A stretch of DNA of 64,000 nt from JAZNQL01 sp045531205 (GTDB lineage: Bacteria; Bacillota; Clostridia; UMGS1883; UMGS1540), in the NCBI GenBank assembly GCA_045531205.1, contig JAZSDN010000050.1:1-64000 (forward strand), read 5' to 3'. The notes under the pieces are model-generated. The model did no database searches and was not told the DNA's origin. It was given only the letters and a program-made list of their open reading frames with translations. Shown here one piece after another: positions 43,788-53,697 of the stretch (position 1 is its first letter; every line of letters begins with the position of its first letter). The position numbers were made by a program, and so were the translations under genes.

Positions 43788-45146
43788 ATGAATATAATTA
43801 TTGTAGGTTGCGGTAAAGTAGGTCAAAAAATTGCCGAAAGCCTTTCCGAAGAAAAAGCTCACAATATAAGAGTTATCGATCCAAGATACGATGTTATACA
43901 AAATCTTACAAATTACTTTGATATAATGGGTGTTGCAGGCAGCGGTGTTAATATTGAGAGTTTAAAAGATGCAGGTATAGAAGATGCCGATCTTCTTATT
44001 GCAGCAACAGGTTCTGACGAAGTCAATATTCTAGCTTGCCTTATGGCAAAAAAACTTGGCAACTGCGGCACTATTGCCAGAGTAAGAAAGCCTGAATATG
44101 CTAAAATAATGCATCTTTTAAAGGATGATTTAGGGCTTACACTTATTATAAACCCTGAAAGAACTGCTGCAAACGAAATTGCAAGAATACTGCGGTTCCC
44201 CTCTGCTATACAAATTGATACTTTCGCTAAGGGTAGAGTTGAAATTTTAAAATTCAAAGTGCCCGAAGATTCTGTTTTAAATAATCTTTCTGTAAGTGAA
44301 ATTGTTTCAAAGCTCAACTGCGACATTTTAGTCTGCGGTGTTGAAAGAGGCGAAGATGCTTTTATTCCCAGCGGTGATTTTGTTTTAAAAAGCGGTGACC
44401 TTATAAGCATTGTTGCATCAATTCAAAACGGCACATATTTCTTCAAAAAAATAGGCATAAAAACAAACCGCGTAAAAGATACAATGATAATAGGTGGTGG
44501 TGCAACCTCGTATTATCTTGCCGAACAGCTTATAGAAACCGGGATAAATGTTAAAATAATAGAACATAATTCCGAAAAATGCGATGCTTTGTGTGAAAAT
44601 TTACCTAAAGCATCTATAATAAACGGCGACGGAACAGACGAACGTCTTTTAATGGAAGAAGGAATTGAAAAGGCTGAATCCTTTGTTTCTCTTACAAACA
44701 TAGATGAAGAAAATATCCTTCTTTCGCTTTTTGCAAAAAGTAAATCAAACGCAAAAATAGTTACCAAAATCAATAAAATTGCTTATGATGAAGTCATAGA
44801 CAGGCTTGATTTAGGAACAACTATTTGCCCAAAAAATATTGCAGCTGCATATATTTTGCGTTTTGTTCGTGCAATGCACAACTCCATAGGCAGCAACATA
44901 GAAACAATGCATATTATTCTTGACGGAAAAGCAGAAGCTTTGGAATTTAACATAAAAGAAAATTCACCCGTTGCCAATATGTCACTTGAAGAATTAAAGC
45001 TTAAAAGCAATATTCTCATTGCCTGCATATCAAGAAATGGCAAGGTAATAATTCCAAGAGGTAAAGATATTCTTATGCCGGGTGATACTGTTGTTATAGT
45101 AACATTACGTTCGGGCTTTAACGACATAAGCGATATACTTGCGTAG
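43788..45146 (+). CDS. trkA: Trk potassium uptake protein TrkA
   Basis: 452 residues. Two tandem RCK modules, each with a Rossmann NAD-binding domain (IIVGCGKVGQKIAES at 3-17 and a weaker one near 230, IIGGGATSYYLAEQL) and a TrkA-C ligand domain. It gates the TrkH channel in response to nucleotides. trkH follows after 27 bases. Confidence 0.95.
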   Translation: MNIIIVGCGKVGQKIAESLSEEKAHNIRVIDPRYDVIQNLTNYFDIMGVAGSGVNIESLKDAGIEDADLLIAATGSDEVNILACLMAKKLGNCGTIARVRKPEYAKIMHLLKDDLGLTLIINPERTAANEIARILRFPSAIQIDTFAKGRVEILKFKVPEDSVLNNLSVSEIVSKLNCDILVCGVERGEDAFIPSGDFVLKSGDLISIVASIQNGTYFFKKIGIKTNRVKDTMIIGGGATSYYLAEQLIETGINVKIIEHNSEKCDALCENLPKASIINGDGTDERLLMEEGIEKAESFVSLTNIDEENILLSLFAKSKSNAKIVTKINKIAYDEVIDRLDLGTTICPKNIAAAYILRFVRAMHNSIGSNIETMHIILDGKAEALEFNIKENSPVANMSLEELKLKSNILIACISRNGKVIIPRGKDILMPGDTVVIVTLRSGFNDISDILA

Positions 45147-45173
45147 CATTGTATAAAATATGAGGAAAAAGGT

Positions 45174-46613
45174 ATGAATTATAAAATTGTAAGGTATATT
45201 CTGGGGTCTGTGCTTAAAATAGAAGCATTATGTATGCTTCTCCCCCTTATATGTGCTTTTATTTATAAAGAACAAACAGAAATTTATTCTTTTTTGGCAA
45301 CAATAATATTGTGTGCTGTAATAGGATTTACTTTTGCAAGTCGTGCACCTGAAAATAAATCTATGTACGCAAAGGGTGGCTTTGTTGCTGTAGCTTTAAG
45401 CTGGTGTATTATAAGTGTTTTTGGTGCTCTCCCCTTTGTTTTATCGGGACACATTCCGAATTTTATTGATGCACTTTTTGAAACTGTTTCAGGTTTTACA
45501 ACCACCGGAGCCTCTATTCTTAATACGTTGGAAAATATGCCGTATAGCCTGCTATTCTGGCGCAGTTTTACGCATTGGATAGGTGGTATGGGAGTTTTGG
45601 TGTTTCTGGTTGCTATTCTCCCTGTTGCCGGCAGCGACAATTTCTTTTTAATGAAGGCTGAAAGCCCGGGTCCTGCCGTAAGCAAGCTTGTTCCTAATGT
45701 GCGTTCAACCGCAAAAATTTTATATTTAATATATATGGCTTTTACGCTTGTTGAAATTGTTCTTCTTTTATTAGGAGGAATGACTCTGTTTGAAGCATTG
45801 ACTCTTTCCTTCGGTACTGCAGGAACCGGCGGTTTTGCTATTCTTGATTCCGGTATTGCAGATTATTCATCATATTCACAAATAATTATAACAATGTTTA
45901 TGATTATTTTCGGCGTTGACTTTGCAGTTTATCATTTAATTTTAATTAAAAAAGCAAACTATGCATTTAAGTCAAATGAAGTAAGATGGTATTTAGGAAT
46001 AATTTTGTCTGCAATAATAATTATAAGTATTGATTCTTTTGGATTTTTTGGTAATGTTTTTGAAACTGTAAAGCATAGTGCGTTTCAGGTAGCATCAATT
46101 ATTACTACAACAGGGTACTCGACCTACGATTTTAATACCTGGAACTCCCTTTCCAAAACAATTCTGGTTATACTAATGTTTATTGGTGCTTGTGCCGGAA
46201 GTACCGGTGGTGGTATTAAAGTTTCAAGAATTATTATTCTTATAAAAAGTGTTATAAAAGAAATTAAACTTGCTGTACATCCTAAAGCAACTGTAAAAGT
46301 AAGTATGAACGGAAAACTTGTTGAACACGAAACTGTACGTGCTATAAATACTTTTATTGCTGCATATCTTGCTATTTTTGCTGCATCTTTGTTGATTATA
46401 AGTATTGATAATTTTGATTTTACAACAAACTTTACAGCAGTAGCCGCAACTTTAAATAATATAGGTCCAGGGCTTTCTTTGGTTGGTCCTGCAAGTAATT
46501 TTTCATTGTTCTCGCCTTTGTCCAAAATTGTATTGATTTTAGATATGCTTATAGGAAGACTTGAAATTTTCCCGATTTTATTATTACTTTCTCCATATAC
46601 TTGGAAAAAATAA
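45174..46613 (+). CDS. trkH: Trk potassium uptake channel TrkH
   Basis: 479 residues. Four membrane-pore-membrane repeats with filter glycines in TVSGFTTTGAS, GTAGTGGFAILDSG, ITTTGYSTYDF and the fourth near LNNIGPGLSLVG. It forms the K+ pathway controlled by TrkA. The pair is closed by a strong terminator. Confidence 0.95.
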   Translation: MNYKIVRYILGSVLKIEALCMLLPLICAFIYKEQTEIYSFLATIILCAVIGFTFASRAPENKSMYAKGGFVAVALSWCIISVFGALPFVLSGHIPNFIDALFETVSGFTTTGASILNTLENMPYSLLFWRSFTHWIGGMGVLVFLVAILPVAGSDNFFLMKAESPGPAVSKLVPNVRSTAKILYLIYMAFTLVEIVLLLLGGMTLFEALTLSFGTAGTGGFAILDSGIADYSSYSQIIITMFMIIFGVDFAVYHLILIKKANYAFKSNEVRWYLGIILSAIIIISIDSFGFFGNVFETVKHSAFQVASIITTTGYSTYDFNTWNSLSKTILVILMFIGACAGSTGGGIKVSRIIILIKSVIKEIKLAVHPKATVKVSMNGKLVEHETVRAINTFIAAYLAIFAASLLIISIDNFDFTTNFTAVAATLNNIGPGLSLVGPASNFSLFSPLSKIVLILDMLIGRLEIFPILLLLSPYTWKK

Positions 46614-46619
46614 TTTACA

Positions 46620-46660
46620 AAAAAGAGCTGTAAAAAATTATTTTTTTACAGCTCTTTTCT
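46620..46660. terminator. Bidirectional terminator after trkH
   Basis: AAAAGAGCTGTAAAAAA and TTTTTTTACAGCTCTTTT pair over 16 bp with a tiny loop; it also serves the convergent epimerase gene. Confidence 0.85.
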
Positions 46661-46668
46661 TATATCTT

Positions 46669-47553
46669 TTAATAATTCATATATTTTTTCAACATATTCT
46701 TTTCAAAATTCAACAGATATTTTGCTTCTTCGTCAATTCTTTTTTCCGAAATGGAATCAATTAAATTGCGGTATACATGTATATCCCTGCCTACTTCTCC
46801 TCCTTCCATAACAAACGGTTCTGAGACTATTCTACCTCTATAGTTTATATCGGCAAGAGCTTTAAATATCTCGTCCCAATCAAGATGTCCTCTTCCAGGT
46901 GCTGTACGATTATTTTCACCTGTATGAAAACTTGTAAGTTTATCTCCCACAAGTCTTATTGCATCACCTATATTATTTTCTTCAATATTCATATGATATG
47001 TGTCAAGAAGCACACCAATATTTGGGCTATCTATTTCTTCTGTATACATAAGAGCTTCTGCTGCAGTGTTAATAAGACAAGTTTCAAAACGGTTAACAGC
47101 TTCAACACAGTATGTAACTCCATTATCTTCGGCAGTTTTGATAATTTCTTTCATACTTTTAATGCTTTGTTCCCAATATGGACGTTTATCCCCCTGATAA
47201 TTATCTGGAGTCCCCCATCCTGCATAGCTTACACCAGACAGTAATGTGCCATTCATAAACCCTATTCTTTCAACTATTCTTTTTAAATAATCAACTCCGC
47301 CAAGTCTTATTTTTTCATTCAGAGAGGATACATCATAATTTCTGTCAAGGCCAAGGCTGTATGTTAGTTCAATATTATATTCTTCGGCTAACTTAACTAA
47401 ATCTTTCATGTGTTCTTTACTCATTTCAAGCAAAGGTTGTGCCTGAAATTCAAGAACATCAAACCCTATCTCGGATGCCTTTTTTATATATTTTTTATGG
47501 TCAGCATCCCAGTTTTTCTCCCAAAAATTCATAAAAATACCAAACTTATTCAT
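46669..47553 (-). CDS. D-psicose/D-tagatose 3-epimerase family protein
   Basis: 294 residues. TIM-barrel sugar epimerase closely resembling clostridial allulose 3-epimerases in layout: metal ligands E151, D184, H210 and E245 (CVEAVNRFE, LLDTYHMNIEE, SFHTGENNR, VSEPF) are all present. The enzyme flips C3 of a ketohexose or ketopentose. The exact sugar is unknown. It follows the isomerase gene by 16 bases in one operon facing a PocR-AraC regulator. Confidence 0.88.
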   Translation of the reverse strand: MNKFGIFMNFWEKNWDADHKKYIKKASEIGFDVLEFQAQPLLEMSKEHMKDLVKLAEEYNIELTYSLGLDRNYDVSSLNEKIRLGGVDYLKRIVERIGFMNGTLLSGVSYAGWGTPDNYQGDKRPYWEQSIKSMKEIIKTAEDNGVTYCVEAVNRFETCLINTAAEALMYTEEIDSPNIGVLLDTYHMNIEENNIGDAIRLVGDKLTSFHTGENNRTAPGRGHLDWDEIFKALADINYRGRIVSEPFVMEGGEVGRDIHVYRNLIDSISEKRIDEEAKYLLNFEKNMLKKYMNY

Positions 47554-47569
47554 TTTATCTTACTCCTTA

Positions 47570-48970
47570 TTATAAAACATCTATATCGTATCCAAGATAT
47601 TTCACAAGCGCTTCCTTCACACATTCTGACCATTCTCCTTTTGCAATGGCAACATGGTGTTTGTATCCGTTTTCGCACATATACTTAAATACATTTTTAA
47701 GATTATCTTTTTCAAAAACAATACCTGTTCCAAAAAACTCTTTGTCAAACTTATCTTCTGTCAATGTGCCATTAGTTGTAAATCCATAAAGTTTTCCATT
47801 TTCGGTTTTAATGCTTGCAACTGTAACCTTTCCTGATTTTATTTTTCCGTTAAGAATTCCAACTCCGGTTCCTTCTCCGTAAGATTTTTTAAACATAAGA
47901 TGTTCATTTATAAAAGTATCATTTTCAAAGAATGAATTTGGAACTGCCGAGCAATGAAACATAATGACTTTATTTTCTTCATTTCCGTAATTATTGTTTA
48001 CATCCAAAAGCATAACAGGATGATTTGAGGCTAAAGTTAACGCATACATCATAACAGCATTGTTAACATCAAGTTCACATGCGGCAGGTATTCCTTTTTC
48101 ATTCATATCACTCAAAATAAGACAAGGTGCTATATTATACTGTGTAACAAATTCGTCCCAGCATCTTACTGCCATAGCATCAAGAGAATAGTCCTTAACC
48201 AATTTATCTACTGCTACACCAAGCTTTGCAATATTTGTAAGCTTTTCTTCAGAATAACTTCCAAAAGATGTAACAGAAGAATAATATCTTTTTTTCTCAT
48301 CTAATTCGGTTTTGTCAACTCTTTCCATTAAATCAAATATATACGATAAATCTATTGATTCAACATTTATATTTTTGTTTTGCAATGCCACTTCATCTGT
48401 ACGTACAGTTTTAAAAGCAGTTGTTCTAGCTCCTAACGTTCCAATGTTAACATTTCTCATTCCTTTAACAATTCTGCATATTGCAGCAAAGTTTTTTAAG
48501 TCTTTTGCAAAAGCTTCATCAAGAGGTGAAACTGCCATTTTTTCTGTTAAAGTGAATTTAATATTGCATTGACGCAAAAGATTACACATAGCAAATTTTC
48601 CGCACACAGCATCTCTTCTTTGTGAAAAATCCATCTTCCCTATTTCGTCAGGATATGCTTGAACTAAAATTGGTACACTTACATTTTTAAATGCTTCTGC
48701 CGCACCATTTTCATCCGAAAAGTTCGGCATACATAAAATTATACCGTCAAACCTTCCCTTGTTATTTTCTAAAAAATCTTTGAACAAACGTCCTTCTTCT
48801 CTTGTTTCTACCGCACCGTATCTTGTTAAATTTTTATCCATACAAATATAACTAAAACCATTATCGACTACAGCTTTTATCATTTCTTCTCTGGCTTTCG
48901 CTATAACTTCTCCTGGAAAAAAACCTCTGTTTCCAAAAAATAATGCGAATGTAATTTCTATTTTCCTCAA
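47570..48970 (-). CDS. L-fucose/L-arabinose isomerase-family protein
   Basis: 466 residues. Three-domain architecture of the fucose/arabinose isomerase superfamily, with the metal and substrate region around CELDVNNAVMMYAL, LLDVNNNYG and MFHCSAVP. The reaction would be aldose-ketose isomerisation, feeding the epimerase encoded next. Start is TTG with GGAGGGAG upstream. Substrate is not determined; related proteins are often misannotated as fucose isomerase. Confidence 0.8.
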   Translation of the reverse strand: MRKIEITFALFFGNRGFFPGEVIAKAREEMIKAVVDNGFSYICMDKNLTRYGAVETREEGRLFKDFLENNKGRFDGIILCMPNFSDENGAAEAFKNVSVPILVQAYPDEIGKMDFSQRRDAVCGKFAMCNLLRQCNIKFTLTEKMAVSPLDEAFAKDLKNFAAICRIVKGMRNVNIGTLGARTTAFKTVRTDEVALQNKNINVESIDLSYIFDLMERVDKTELDEKKRYYSSVTSFGSYSEEKLTNIAKLGVAVDKLVKDYSLDAMAVRCWDEFVTQYNIAPCLILSDMNEKGIPAACELDVNNAVMMYALTLASNHPVMLLDVNNNYGNEENKVIMFHCSAVPNSFFENDTFINEHLMFKKSYGEGTGVGILNGKIKSGKVTVASIKTENGKLYGFTTNGTLTEDKFDKEFFGTGIVFEKDNLKNVFKYMCENGYKHHVAIAKGEWSECVKEALVKYLGYDIDVL

Positions 48971-49008
48971 ATTTCTCCCTCCTTTTTATATATCTTACAT
49001 TGCCTTTT

Positions 49009-49024
49009 TCACTATTTATAGTGA
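49009..49024. promoter_or_regulatory. Palindrome in the isomerase/PocR intergenic region
   Basis: TCACTA-TTTA-TAGTGA, with the half-site CACTAT repeated about 25 bases on. It lies between the divergent isomerase and regulator genes and is a candidate operator for the PocR-AraC protein. Confidence 0.45.
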
Positions 49025-49122
49025 CTTTCTTGTTAAAAATAAGCACTATCTTACTTTTTTATTTTGCTAATATTGATTTTATTTGTTTTATTGTGTTAAT
49101 ATAAAAACAAGGAGTGATATAT

Positions 49123-49971
49123 ATGATCTATAGTTTTGATAAAATAAAACTGCATAATATGTTTAAAGATTTTTACACTCTTTTAAAAATAACAATAAGT
49201 ATTTGGGACTCGGATTTTAATCAGTTACTTTTTTATCCAAATCCCATGCCTTCAATATGTGCAAAAATAAAATCGTCGCCAACAGGCAAACAAAAATGTC
49301 TGGAATCTGATATAAACGCCTGCAAAAAAGCTGCTTTAATAAAAAAACCTTATACCTTTACATGTCATGCAGGTCTTGTTGATACTGCTTTTCCGATTTA
49401 TTATAACGACGAAATAATTGCCTACATTATGTTTGGACAACTGCGCGATGTAGAAAATAAATTATCTACCATAGAAAATGTAAAAATTTTATGTAAGAAA
49501 TATGGTTTAGATGAAAAAAGTATAGATAAATATTATAATGATTTACCGTTGCTTAATCATAATCAAATAAATGCCATTATACATCTATTTGAAATGTGTA
49601 TTCCTTATTTTTACACAAGTGAAGCGATAAAATTTGAAGAAAATATGCTTGCTTCAGAAATAGATAACTATATATCGCAAAACCTTTCTTCCTCTTTATC
49701 TCTTGAACAATTAACTAAAAAATTTATGATTTCGACAAACGAATTATATCAGATATCACACAAATTTTTTGGCACTTCAATAAAAGACTATATAATTCAA
49801 AAAAGAATTATCAAAGCGAAACACTATCTTGCAACAACTAATTTACCTGTTTCTGAAATAAGTATTAAAATTGGATATAATGATTACAACTATTTTATCC
49901 GCACCTTTAAAAATCGAACAGGGTACACTCCGCTTTCATACAGAAAAAATTTTCCGCTTAACACTTTGTAA
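49123..49971 (+). CDS. AraC-family regulator with PocR sensory domain
   Basis: 282 residues. PocR domain (about 3-145, with C46, C59, C67, C81-H-A-G-L and FGQL) and C-terminal AraC domain (175-278, ISIKIGYNDYNYFIRTFKN, then TPLSYRKN). Paralogue of the regulator at 1644-2468. The ATG at 49123 has AAGGAG eight bases upstream; the GTG at 49114 lies in that site. Divergent from the isomerase-epimerase operon, its likely target. PocR homologues sense 1,2-propanediol-like compounds; the ligand here is unknown. Confidence 0.87.
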   Translation: MIYSFDKIKLHNMFKDFYTLLKITISIWDSDFNQLLFYPNPMPSICAKIKSSPTGKQKCLESDINACKKAALIKKPYTFTCHAGLVDTAFPIYYNDEIIAYIMFGQLRDVENKLSTIENVKILCKKYGLDEKSIDKYYNDLPLLNHNQINAIIHLFEMCIPYFYTSEAIKFEENMLASEIDNYISQNLSSSLSLEQLTKKFMISTNELYQISHKFFGTSIKDYIIQKRIIKAKHYLATTNLPVSEISIKIGYNDYNYFIRTFKNRTGYTPLSYRKNFPLNTL

Positions 49972-49980
49972 AACATATAA

Positions 49981-50012
49981 AAACTCACCTATATTTTGTA
50001 GGTGAGTTTTTA
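49981..50012 (+). terminator. Terminator after the PocR-AraC gene
   Basis: AAAACTCACCTA and TAGGTGAGTTTT enclose a seven-base loop and end in a T-run. Confidence 0.85.
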
Positions 50013-50070
50013 ATCTTTATACATAATAACATTTTATCTTACTTTTCTATATATGTAATAAGACAACAGG

Positions 50071-50979
50071 TTAAACAAAATAGCAGCTTATATTGCATTT
50101 TTCATTAAGTATTGAACAGATTTTTTTCATTTCGCCATCTGTTTGTGAGCTGTCTGCGAATTTCGTGTATTCTTTTCCTGCAATCTTATATTTTGACTCA
50201 GCAAGATTGTTGTATTTTAATAATTCAATCTCTTTTATTCCTTTTCCGAAGGTTTTTATGATTTCAGCAAAGGCATAAATATCATCATCAGAATCATTCA
50301 CTCCGGGTATTACAGGAATTCGTAAAATGATATTACTGTGTTTGTTTGATAATTTAGTGATATTTTCGATTATCAGTCTGTTGTCCTGCCCTGTAAATTT
50401 GCGATGTTTTTCGGAATTTGGAATTTTCAAATCAGCAAAGAACAAGTCTACAAAGGGTAACACCTCTTCAACCTTTTCCCAAGGAACGAAAAAAGCACTT
50501 TCAATTGCTGTGTGAATCCCATGTTCTTTACACATTCTTGTAACTTCTGCCACAAAGTCTGAATACAACAAACACTCTCCGCCCGAAAAGGTTACTCCTC
50601 CGCCTGAGGAAATATAATAGTGAGCGTCTTTTTTAATTTCTTCAAAAAGTTCCGGAGCAGTCTTTTCCTCACCACACAGGCTAAGTGCAAGCGAAGGACA
50701 GCTTACCGCGCATTTGCCGCAAGCTGCGCAACCTTCGCGCAGAAAAGCCATATCATTTCCCAGTATTTTATGATGTTGTGGACAAAGCTCAATACATTTA
50801 CCGCAATGAATACATTTTGTAGGTATGTAAAGAATTTGCTTTTTTGAAGACAATGTTTCCGGATTATGACACCATTTGCATCTAAGGGCGCATCCTTTGA
50901 AATATACAACTGTTCTGACGCCCGGTCCATCATGCAAAGAACCTCTTGATATATTTGTAATTGTTGCACTTACAGACAT
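50071..50979 (-). CDS. Glycyl-radical enzyme activating protein (module 1)
   Basis: 302 residues. Radical-SAM activase: CALRCKWC (CxxxCxxC) binds the SAM cluster, and an insert with two ferredoxin-type clusters (CIHCGKCIELCP and CAACGKCAVSCP) is the usual form for non-PFL glycyl-radical enzymes. GGGVTFSGGE and the LRIPVIPGVND motif follow. It makes the glycyl radical on its partner. The start overlaps the AraC-GRE stop by ten bases, so the two are coupled. Confidence 0.93.
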   Translation of the reverse strand: MSVSATITNISRGSLHDGPGVRTVVYFKGCALRCKWCHNPETLSSKKQILYIPTKCIHCGKCIELCPQHHKILGNDMAFLREGCAACGKCAVSCPSLALSLCGEEKTAPELFEEIKKDAHYYISSGGGVTFSGGECLLYSDFVAEVTRMCKEHGIHTAIESAFFVPWEKVEEVLPFVDLFFADLKIPNSEKHRKFTGQDNRLIIENITKLSNKHSNIILRIPVIPGVNDSDDDIYAFAEIIKTFGKGIKEIELLKYNNLAESKYKIAGKEYTKFADSSQTDGEMKKICSILNEKCNISCYFV

Positions 50980-53606
50980 GAATGCTTTGTCCTTCCGATA
51001 ATATGATTCTGAAGTTCAGGAGAAAGCAGGTTAAATTTTTGACTGAATCCAGAAACTCTTACTGCAAGGTTATTATATTTTTCCGGATATTTTTGTGCAT
51101 CAATAAGAGTGTCTGCATCAATGGTATTAAACTGTACATTTTCCAGACCTTTTTCGCTGCTTGCAATTAAAATATCCGCAAGCATGGGTATATTTTTGTC
51201 AGTAAACAATTTTGGATCAACTTCAACAATTGCCGAAGTTGTACCCGGAGTGCGTTTGGTTGGCAGTTTAGCAATTGAGTTAAGCAAAGCTGTTAAGCCG
51301 TTAAAATCACGTCCCTGCATTGGAGAAACACTATAAGCTATAATTTCGCCTTTGCGTCTTCCGTCAGGAGTTGCGGCACTTTCTCGTCCGTAGTCAACCA
51401 TCCAAAGGAATGTAAATGGTTGTGCATGGAATGAAAGTCCGTATTTTTCAGACAATTCTTCAAGATAATCGCAAGCAGTATTTACTATATCAACCGCAAT
51501 TGAGTCTACACTTTCAATATCATTACCAAATTTTGCAGCTTTATTTATAAATTCAAGCCTTATACTTTCATCCGGAAAATTGTTAACTAATATATCTTTT
51601 AATTCTTCAAGTGTATATTTTTGTTGTATGTACACAAATTCACGAATAACCTCAAGTGAGTCGGCAAGGTTTGGTATTCCGCCAAGCATAATTTGGTAAT
51701 AATCATACTTCGCTCCTGCATCATTAAAGTCTTTTCCTGTTTCAATACAACCGTCTGTCAGTAACGACTTGTAAGGTCTTGGGCTGTTGATAACAGAACA
51801 ATCCCTGTGTTTTTTTACAGAAGAACAGGTCAAATCAAGAATATGATAAATTTGTTTTTTGACCGAATCATAAAACTTGTTATAGGTGTCAAACGAATTA
51901 AGCTCACCGGTTTTTACACCTGTGTTAAAATCAGGATACATCATACTGCTGCCGTTACATAGCACATACTCAACTGCTTTAAGCAAATTGGTTTCTCCTG
52001 TTACGGCATGAGGATTGGATTTTCCCGGTATAACAGTTTCAACACATCCAATTTGAGTGTAGTCGCAGGCATCCTCATAAGATATTCCTTTGCTTGTAAG
52101 TGCAGGAATCATTACATCATCATTAAAGAAGAACGGAACACCTTTCTGGACATGACCTACCACCTCAAGGGCACGTTTTATAAATTCCTTTTCCGTATTT
52201 TTTGAGTAACGCACTGACATGCAACGTATAAAATCAAGCTGTTCGGTAGCATCGAGCATCATATAAGAAAGTTCATTGACCTGACTGCTTCCATCGGGAG
52301 AAGTCCCGCCGACACACGACTGCTGAACATCGTAATTTAAGTATAGTTTAATCCACAAGCAGCATATCAGTTCAAAAGCATCTTCTTTTGTCAAAATGCC
52401 TTTTTCAATATCCGCTTTGTAATATGGATAAAGTATCTGATCAAGTCTGCCGAGTGAATTTGCGTTTATATGGTCCTCCCATGTGTTGATGATATGCGCA
52501 AACCATAAAGACTGTACTGCTTCTCTGAAGTTTGAAGCAGGATTTTCGGGAACATTTTCACACGCACTTATAATATAATCCAAATCCTTTTCAAGATAAA
52601 GTTCGTCACCAGATTCTTTAATTCTTTGAGCTTCTTTTGCATATTTTTTGCCCATTTCACAAGCTGCTACGCAAATACTTTTCATTGAAGAATAAAGCGG
52701 ATTTGTTCCGTTTTTCTTTTCGTGCGCTATAACTTCGTCAAGCAGGCCTTTAAACCCAAGCTTCAATACTTTTTCATAGTTTATTACACTGTGATTAGAG
52801 TCGGTACATCTTCCTATTGCAGCCCATTCTCCGCACGAATCCTGCTCGTCTTTTGTAAGAATCGGCGATACATATTCAAGAAAATTAGGCTCTTGTTTAG
52901 TCAGCTCAAAGTATTTTTCCAAATCGCTATCACTGATACCATTTAATTTGGCTAACCTGCGATTTTCTTCCGTGTCATCAGGTGAAAACCATTCATCGTA
53001 TTTAGAGTCAGGAAAATTAAAACCAACAATTAGTTCTCCAGGAATAATTACAGGAGTAAATTTATCTAAAACATTAATAGCTCTTGCCGCGCTGATTTCT
53101 GTATTCGAAAGATTCTTTTTTGCTGCTTCAGCCATCCCAATATAAGAGTAAACTTTATTTTGCATACAATAATAATCTTCATAGTCGTTTGTGCCAACAA
53201 CTAAGCGACGCAAAGCTTCACATCTGTCAGTCAGAGAATACATAGTAATTCTTTTCCTTTCATAATAAAATTGAGTTTCTTTTGCTTGCTTTTTATATTC
53301 TCTGGGCAAGCAACCGAATTCTGCCAAAAAGGCTTTGTTGAACCCGCCTAACGTTTCATATCCATAAGCTATTGCTACATCGGTTATTTTTTTGCCAGAG
53401 ATTATATCAATTGCAGCCAATTGGAGACGGTAATGTCGAACATATTTTACAAAAGACTTTCCGGTATATTTATGAAATTTCGAGCAAAAATGCCATTTAG
53501 AATACCCAAACTGATTTGCAACATCTGATAGGTCTAAACGCTTCTCGATATTATTATGAATATACTTTAAAACTTCATACACAACACCATCTCCTTTCAT
53601 TTTCAT
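50970..53606 (-). CDS. AraC DNA-binding domain fused to a glycyl-radical enzyme
   Basis: 878 residues. Residues 10-107 are a complete AraC-type double helix-turn-helix (FGYSKWHFCSKFHKYTGKS, then AIAYGYETLGGFNKAF and CLPREYKK). After a 14-residue linker, residues 122-878 are a full glycyl-radical enzyme: active-site C521 with E523 (QIGCVET), D/H residues of the barrel, and the C-terminal motif RVSGFSQKF with G853. The family includes glycerol, propanediol and hydroxyproline dehydratases; the substrate is not clear. A better start may be GTG at 53582, preceded by AAAGGAG, because TATAAT covers the ATG at 53606. M122 (53243) also has AAAGGA 11 bases upstream. Confidence 0.85.
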   Translation of the reverse strand: MKMKGDGVVYEVLKYIHNNIEKRLDLSDVANQFGYSKWHFCSKFHKYTGKSFVKYVRHYRLQLAAIDIISGKKITDVAIAYGYETLGGFNKAFLAEFGCLPREYKKQAKETQFYYERKRITMYSLTDRCEALRRLVVGTNDYEDYYCMQNKVYSYIGMAEAAKKNLSNTEISAARAINVLDKFTPVIIPGELIVGFNFPDSKYDEWFSPDDTEENRRLAKLNGISDSDLEKYFELTKQEPNFLEYVSPILTKDEQDSCGEWAAIGRCTDSNHSVINYEKVLKLGFKGLLDEVIAHEKKNGTNPLYSSMKSICVAACEMGKKYAKEAQRIKESGDELYLEKDLDYIISACENVPENPASNFREAVQSLWFAHIINTWEDHINANSLGRLDQILYPYYKADIEKGILTKEDAFELICCLWIKLYLNYDVQQSCVGGTSPDGSSQVNELSYMMLDATEQLDFIRCMSVRYSKNTEKEFIKRALEVVGHVQKGVPFFFNDDVMIPALTSKGISYEDACDYTQIGCVETVIPGKSNPHAVTGETNLLKAVEYVLCNGSSMMYPDFNTGVKTGELNSFDTYNKFYDSVKKQIYHILDLTCSSVKKHRDCSVINSPRPYKSLLTDGCIETGKDFNDAGAKYDYYQIMLGGIPNLADSLEVIREFVYIQQKYTLEELKDILVNNFPDESIRLEFINKAAKFGNDIESVDSIAVDIVNTACDYLEELSEKYGLSFHAQPFTFLWMVDYGRESAATPDGRRKGEIIAYSVSPMQGRDFNGLTALLNSIAKLPTKRTPGTTSAIVEVDPKLFTDKNIPMLADILIASSEKGLENVQFNTIDADTLIDAQKYPEKYNNLAVRVSGFSQKFNLLSPELQNHIIGRTKHSCL

Positions 53607-53660
53607 TATAGCAAAACCTAAATAATATTTCTACTCCAAAATTGTGTTTTTCAAAATGTT

Positions 53661-53693
53661 AAAAATGCTCGCCTGAAACAACAGACGAGCATT
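53661..53693 (-). terminator. Terminator carried with the spoIVB fragment
   Basis: AATGCTCGCCTG and CAGACGAGCATT pair with one G-U-type mismatch; T-run on the minus strand. It resembles the terminator of the intact spoIVB at 57483-57517 (ATGCTCAC...GTGAGCAT). Confidence 0.8.
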
Positions 53694-53697
53694 CATC

